Virus record (IMG/VR): IMGVR_UViG_3300027607_000138
Span: 1 to 22,365 of that record
Reading direction: 5' to 3' (one strand)
Length of the DNA: 22,365 nucleotides
From: a virus
Shown here: positions 19,729 through 22,365 of the stretch, piece after piece
Layout of the letters: each line of letters begins with the position of its first letter
How positions within the stretch are numbered: the first letter of the stretch is position 1
The notes under the pieces: generated by a model
What the model was told of the DNA's origin: nothing
The model's input: only the letters and a program-made list of their open reading frames with translations
The model's database searches: none
Translations under genes and position numbers: made by a program

Positions 19729-19744
19729 GCGGTACTTTTACCGT
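19729..19744. promoter_or_regulatory. repressor operator O4
   Basis: GCGGTA-CTTT-TACCGT, identical to O1 except for the last base. It lies about 50 bases upstream of the leftward membrane gene and 8 bases upstream of the rightward -35 element. Binding by the CI-like repressor is inferred. Confidence 0.7.
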
Positions 19745-19751
19745 TTAGCGG

Positions 19752-19780
19752 TTGACACGGTAATTTTACCGCTCTACCCT
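19752..19780 (+). promoter_or_regulatory. rightward promoter with operator O5 in the spacer
   Basis: Consensus -35 TTGACA at 19752-19757, a 17-base spacer and -10 TACCCT at 19775-19780. Operator O5 (ACGGTA-ATTT-TACCGC, 19757-19772) fills the spacer, exactly as O1 does at the leftward promoter. It would drive the small gene at 19854 and perhaps the whole plus-strand accessory operon from 20285. Confidence 0.65.
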
Positions 19781-19853
19781 CCGCGTCGTCCCGCTCGTCC
19801 CCGGCGGCTGTGCATGGTGTGCCGCCGGATCGGGACCGACAGAGGAGACAGAC

Positions 19854-20060
19854 ATGAGCAACAGCGCATTTCCCGGTCCGGCACCCGGCGCGCACGGTGT
19901 CACGATCGCGCGATCGCTGGCCGCGCGCGACGGCGCCCTCGCCGGCGTCATTGAAGTCCGGACGGATCGGTCGACCGGCCGTGCGTCAGGATGGCGACGT
20001 ACATGCGCACGAGTTCTTGCACGTCTTCTGACGTGTCCTGGTGCACGGCGAGGTGGGTGA
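19854..20060 (+). CDS. short first ORF after the rightward promoter, possibly truncated
   Basis: A 68-codon frame from ATG 19854 with a good AGAGGAGA Shine-Dalgarno 7 bases upstream and an operator-controlled promoter 75 bases before it. The first 45 residues (MSNSAFPGPAPGAHGVTIAR SLAARDGALAGVIEVRTD, cited in two parts) look natural. The rest is Arg-rich and lies antisense to the oppositely oriented gene ending at 19948, so the original 3' end may have been replaced. No family recognised. It could be a remnant or a short real protein. Confidence 0.45.
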   Translation: MSNSAFPGPAPGAHGVTIARSLAARDGALAGVIEVRTDRSTGRASGWRRTCARVLARLLTCPGARRGG

Positions 20061-20226
20061 TGCGGTCCGCCAGCTCCGAGGCCAATGCAGGATCGGCGTC
20101 GCGCACCGCGTTGGCCGCCGCGTTCAGGACGATGTGCAACCCCTTGATCCGCGCCTCGGCGATCGAGAGCCGCCGCAGGACGGCGTCGGCGAACTCGTCG
20201 ATGTCAACCGTCCGTCGCTCGTCCAT
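19948..20226 (-). CDS. unknown small helical protein
   Basis: A 92-residue protein from ATG 20226, with a very strong GGGGGAGG 5 bases upstream. It is helical, with no Gly runs: DEFADAVLRRLSIAEARIKG, LHIVLNAAANAVRDADPALA and ITHLAVHQDTSEDVQELVRM are its main segments. No family recognised. It is transcribed against the neighbouring plus-strand genes from a 58-base divergent region and overlaps the 3' end of the frame at 19854 by 113 bases. Such antisense placement may be regulatory, or mark an inserted gene. Confidence 0.65.
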   Translation of the reverse strand: MDERRTVDIDEFADAVLRRLSIAEARIKGLHIVLNAAANAVRDADPALASELADRITHLAVHQDTSEDVQELVRMYVAILTHGRSTDPSGLQ

Positions 20227-20284
20227 GCCGACCTCCCCCGTTTGCCATGCCGCACCACAGTGCCACACCAAGGAGCATCCCGCC

Positions 20285-20518
20285 ATGATCCGCACCCGTC
20301 CTGTCCCACCTCATCCTGAGCCCGGCTGCCGCAGGCGGCTCGTCGCGACCATGGCGATGGCCATGCGCGAGATGGCGTTCGCCGGCGAGACCGTCGACGC
20401 CGAGGCGCTGCGCCAGCGCGGCTTCACCGACGCGGCGATCCACAGGCTGGCGCCCGACGCGGTCGTCCGCGCCCGCCGCGACGCCGTCCGGCAGATCGGC
20501 ACGGAGGGCGCGCGATGA
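20285..20518 (+). CDS. unknown small protein, first of the coupled accessory operon
   Basis: A 77-residue protein from ATG 20285 with AAGGAG 9 bases upstream. The N-terminus is Pro/Arg-rich; the rest is helical (RLVATMAMAMREMAFAGETV, then DAEALRQRGFTDAAIHRLAP), with a shape like a small winged or helical DNA-binding unit but no recognised family. Its TGA overlaps the next ATG (ATGA). From here every gene to the right end is overlapped with the next, so they form one unit. Confidence 0.65.
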   Translation: MIRTRPVPPHPEPGCRRRLVATMAMAMREMAFAGETVDAEALRQRGFTDAAIHRLAPDAVVRARRDAVRQIGTEGAR

Positions 20519-20829
20519 ACGATGCAGCGTACACGGAAGCCGAGCGGCTGGACGCGCGCTACGAGGCGTGGATCGCCAGCGGCGGCCCGGCAAAGACGAC
20601 CCGGCGGCAAGCCGAATTGGCCGACGCGGCTCTCGACGCGCTGATCGCGGCGGGCTGGACCATCCTTCAGCAGCGCATGATCCCCGAGTTCGACATCGAG
20701 GTGATGGAGGCGGTCATCCGCAAGGGCGACCGTCTCGAACTGATCAGCTGGTCGACCTTCAACAAGGGCTGGATGCGCAAGGCCGCATCGGGCTGGACGA
20801 TCTTTTTCGAGCGGGAGTACGCGTCATGA
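20515..20829 (+). CDS. unknown 104-residue accessory protein
   Basis: Starts at ATG 20515 (ATGA overlap, GGAGG about 9 bases upstream). Helical N-terminus (AYTEAERLDARYEAWIASGG; AELADAALDALIAAGWTILQ) followed by a beta-rich, aromatic C-terminal half (EFDIEVMEAVIRKGDRLELI and MRKAASGWTIFFEREY). Balanced composition and natural codon use indicate a real protein. No family recognised. It is directly upstream of and coupled to the Acb2-like gene, so a defence-related role is worth considering but is not shown. Confidence 0.7.
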   Translation: MNDAAYTEAERLDARYEAWIASGGPAKTTRRQAELADAALDALIAAGWTILQQRMIPEFDIEVMEAVIRKGDRLELISWSTFNKGWMRKAASGWTIFFEREYAS

Positions 20830-21080
20830 GCAGCATCGACAGCACATCGGACCAGCGCACGGCGAACAATGCCGTGCGGCATCGGTACCGGACGCTCAGC
20901 GACGCCGAGAAGGCGCAGATGCAAGAGATCAAGGATCTCGGCGCGGCCTTCATCGCCAAGTGTCACGCGATCGGCGGCACCGATCCGCAATCCGAACGGG
21001 CCGGCAGCCGCGATCTGTCGCTCGCCATCACGCACGCCGAAGACGCGGTCATGCGCGCCGTGCGGCACATCACGAAATGA
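20826..21080 (+). CDS. acb2: Acb2-like cyclic-nucleotide-binding anti-CBASS protein
   Basis: An 84-residue protein from ATG 20826 (ATGA overlap). Residues about 18-84 match the Acb2/Tad1 hairpin domain pattern: YRTLSDAEKAQMQEIKDLGA, a long first helix opening with Y-R-x-L-S, a short linker, and the closing helix SRDLSLAITHAEDAVMRAVR-HITK with the typical R-x-x-S-L-A-x-T-x-x-E-x-A-x-x-x-A-x-x-x-I-T spacing. Acb2 hexamers sequester cyclic di- and trinucleotides made by CBASS (and related signals), preventing host abortive infection; this is established for the family. The first 17 residues are a polar, disordered-looking extension. It sits in an operon of small accessory genes, as anti-defence genes often do. 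The family call is by pattern; ligand range cannot be read from the sequence. Confidence 0.7.
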   Translation: MSSIDSTSDQRTANNAVRHRYRTLSDAEKAQMQEIKDLGAAFIAKCHAIGGTDPQSERAGSRDLSLAITHAEDAVMRAVRHITK

Positions 21081-21325
21081 GGCCGGCCATGGCAGATTTC
21101 AGCATCACGGTGAGTGACAGCACCAAGACATCGAACAGGCTGTTGTGGGACGGGATCGTTCGCGCGAATGACGGGACGATCGCGCAGGAGGCCGTCGCCG
21201 ATCAGATCATCGGGCGACTGTCGCGCGAGACAGGCCTGCCAGCCTCTTTGCTCCATGTCCACGTGACAGAAATTGTGCCGCACCTGTCGCCAGATCTCGT
21301 CGTCAACAGGGAGTACGTCGCATGA
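21077..21325 (+). CDS. unknown small accessory protein
   Basis: An 82-residue protein from ATG 21077 (ATGA overlap with the Acb2-like gene); an ATG at 21089 (MADFSITVSDSTKTSNRLLW) is the alternative start. It has an N-terminal beta strand, a helix with DGTIAQEAVADQIIGRLSRE and a second strand LLHVHVTEIVPHLS. No family recognised; the alpha/beta pattern suggests a compact domain. Its TGA overlaps the next ATG. Confidence 0.65.
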   Translation: MRPAMADFSITVSDSTKTSNRLLWDGIVRANDGTIAQEAVADQIIGRLSRETGLPASLLHVHVTEIVPHLSPDLVVNREYVA

Positions 21326-21495
21326 AGCGCGCTCCCCTCCCCGACAATCTGCTGGTCTGGACACCCCAGCACCAGCGCTGGTGGACCGAATTCACCGTCA
21401 CGGCGACGCTCGTCCTGGCCGCCTGCGCCGGCGCCTTCGTCGCGCTCTGCTTCAACGACTGGTCGCGCGCGCTCGCAGCACTGGGGGTGGGGTGA
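21322..21495 (+). CDS. small single-span membrane protein
   Basis: A 57-residue protein from ATG 21322 (ATGA overlap). The N-terminus is polar and Trp-rich (VWTPQHQRWW, 12-21); one transmembrane helix follows (EFTVTATLVLAACAGAFVAL, about 23-42, continuing to F44), then a short tail. The TGA shares its A with the ATG of the next gene (TGATG). Phage operons often hold such small membrane proteins; no family recognised. Confidence 0.65.
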   Translation: MKRAPLPDNLLVWTPQHQRWWTEFTVTATLVLAACAGAFVALCFNDWSRALAALGVG

Positions 21496-21629
21496 TGTTC
21501 GGTCTGACGTGGTGGAGCGGCATGGCGCTATGCGCGGCCGGCGGCGCGCTGGTTACCACGGACGCGGTGTCCGGCGCCATGCTGGTCGTGGCGGGCTGCC
21601 TGGCTGCAATCGGAGCGTGTCGGTCATGA
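21495..21629 (+). CDS. tiny hydrophobic protein
   Basis: A 44-residue protein from ATG 21495 (TGATG with the previous gene, GGGGGTGGGG upstream). Almost entirely hydrophobic with Gly and Ala: MFGLTWWSGMALCAAGGALV then a second segment AMLVVAGCLAAIGA. One or two membrane helices. Its TGA overlaps the MazG-like ATG (ATGA). It makes a pair with the preceding small membrane protein. Confidence 0.6.
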   Translation: MFGLTWWSGMALCAAGGALVTTDAVSGAMLVVAGCLAAIGACRS

Positions 21630-21922
21630 AGGTCATTGATCGCGGTTTCGACATTGCGCTCGAGACATTCGCCTATGATGTCATCACCGAGGCGCTGAAA
21701 GCCCGCGCCAAGTTCCCCGCAGATGACAATCCAACCATCGCGGCCCTTGCCGAGGAAGTCGGCGAGGCGGCCAAGGCTGCCCTGCACATCCGGGAGGGCA
21801 AGTCGAACGACTGGTGGGCGGTGTATGCCGAATGCGTTCAGGTGGCCGCCATGGCCGCTCGCCTGGCAATCGAGGGCGACGTTACGGCGAAGGCGGTGCC
21901 GACGGCGGAGAACTGCCAATGA
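21626..21922 (+). CDS. MazG-like nucleotide pyrophosphohydrolase
   Basis: A 98-residue protein resembling small phage MazG-type enzymes. The metal-binding signature LAEEVGEAAKAALHI (about 41-55) supplies E-E-x2-E, and the second helix AECVQVAAMAARLAIEGD (about 69-86) carries the acidic residue of the E-x2-Q pattern. Such enzymes hydrolyse nucleoside triphosphates or signal nucleotides to monophosphates and pyrophosphate. In phages they adjust dNTP pools or dampen (p)ppGpp; which one applies cannot be told. It shares the operon with an Acb2-like sponge, so both may act on nucleotide signals. Coupled at both ends by ATGA. Confidence 0.7.
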   Translation: MKVIDRGFDIALETFAYDVITEALKARAKFPADDNPTIAALAEEVGEAAKAALHIREGKSNDWWAVYAECVQVAAMAARLAIEGDVTAKAVPTAENCQ

Positions 21923-22365
21923 CCGGACAACCCCTTCTCGCGCGGCAGATCACCGAGGCCGCCTCGCATGCCGACCGGGCGACGTTCCTGCTCATGGCGC
22001 CGCATGCGGTGCTGCTCGCCGCGCCGGGCCCGGTGGCCGACGCCTGCCGCCGGACAGGCTTTCCGATCGGCGCGGACTATGTCGCCGCGATCGTCTCCAT
22101 GCTGCTGGCGACACGCGGCCAGGACGGCCAGGTGCCCGACCGGCACCGCGCCACGGTCGACGGGCTTGAGGCCATGCTGCGCCGCTTCCTGTTCGATCCG
22201 GACGAAGCGCTGATCGCCATGCAGGCCCGCCACGACGCCAAGGCCGGCCGACAGAACCCCGACCTTGTCGGCACGCCCGCCTATGACGCGGCTTGGGAAG
22301 CCCTTCGACAGGCTCAGGACGGGCGCGATGGACCGGCGCGGGACGAGACACCAGACTATGGGTAG
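21919..22365 (+). CDS. unknown accessory protein ending at the window edge
   Basis: A 148-residue protein from ATG 21919 (ATGA overlap) to a TAG at 22363-22365, so it is just complete. Helical N-terminal half (ARQITEAASHADRATFLLMA, FPIGADYVAAIVSMLLATRG) and a central EAMLRRFLFDPDEALIAMQA segment. Near the C-terminus EALRQAQDGRDGPAR is translated family A repeat in the opposite orientation to the other copies. No family recognised. Last gene of the coupled operon visible here. Confidence 0.65.
   Translation: MTGQPLLARQITEAASHADRATFLLMAPHAVLLAAPGPVADACRRTGFPIGADYVAAIVSMLLATRGQDGQVPDRHRATVDGLEAMLRRFLFDPDEALIAMQARHDAKAGRQNPDLVGTPAYDAAWEALRQAQDGRDGPARDETPDYG

Larger units (their letters stand above)
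19680..19853. promoter_or_regulatory. second divergent control region
   Basis: This gene-free stretch separates the leftward membrane-protein pair from the rightward gene at 19854. It contains two copies of the repressor operator (19729-19744 and 19757-19772) and a strong rightward promoter. The leftward promoter is unclear; TTGCTC with 17-base spacing to TTTGAT is a weak candidate. An AGCGGTTGAC half-site lies between the operators. Confidence 0.65.

Noticed and set aside
1-22365. tRNA, rRNA, integrase or attachment site
   Set aside because: I looked for tRNA-like cloverleaf ends and for tyrosine or serine recombinase motifs and saw none; the prophage ends are outside the window.

Overview
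The window is a piece of a temperate, lambdoid-type tailed phage, almost certainly an integrated prophage of an alphaproteobacterium. The DNA is very GC-rich, with codon third positions nearly all G or C. A GcrA-like regulator and the interspersed palindromic repeats (a CCTGAGCCTGTCGAAGG family and a CCCCTCTCCCCCCTTG family) are typical of alphaproteobacterial chromosomes. The repressor has the LexA/CI self-cleaving architecture. No integrase, attachment site, tRNA, rRNA or CRISPR array was seen; both ends of the element lie outside the window.

Layout. Positions 1-5158 (minus strand) hold a packaging and head cassette in lambda order: small terminase, GpA-type large terminase, gpW-like joining protein, portal, then a truncated structural gene. 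Positions 5388-6206 encode a Z-like minor tail or tail-completion protein. Positions 6352-12662 (minus) hold the early/middle block: a NusG/RfaH-like factor, a winged-helix replication protein whose gene contains an iteron-like array (candidate origin), a zinc-ribbon protein, a stand-alone DnaA domain IV protein, an unknown protein, a C5-cytosine methyltransferase, an HTH protein and small unknown genes. Positions 12659-16310 (minus) add an N4/N6 DNA methyltransferase, a DUF2303-like protein, a small partner gene with a probable frameshift, a GcrA-like regulator and another HTH protein. Positions 16749-17661 are the first leftward genes, ending at an intrinsic terminator. The 17662-17749 switch region carries operators between the Cro-like gene and the rightward CI-like repressor gene. 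Next come a secreted VasI/TagO-like protein, two convergent small membrane-protein genes, and a second promoter/operator region (19680-19853) with the same operator sequence. From 20285 to the right end a tightly coupled plus-strand operon of small genes includes an Acb2-like cyclic-nucleotide sponge (anti-CBASS) and a MazG-like pyrophosphohydrolase.

How it fits together. The repressor probably binds a CGGTA-N4-TACCG operator placed inside the -35/-10 spacer of two strong promoters, one leftward (apparently giving a nearly leaderless mRNA) and one rightward. It would so silence both the lytic/replication arm and the accessory arm. On induction the leftward arm would make replication factors, two DNA methyltransferases and regulators. 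The NusG paralogue sits last before the packaging genes, where a processive antiterminator for late genes would be expected. Most genes overlap the next by ATGA or GTGA, so translation is heavily coupled. Palindromic repeats are embedded in frame in several genes, mainly at C-termini and linkers.

All functional names come from motif recognition by eye; no database search was possible.
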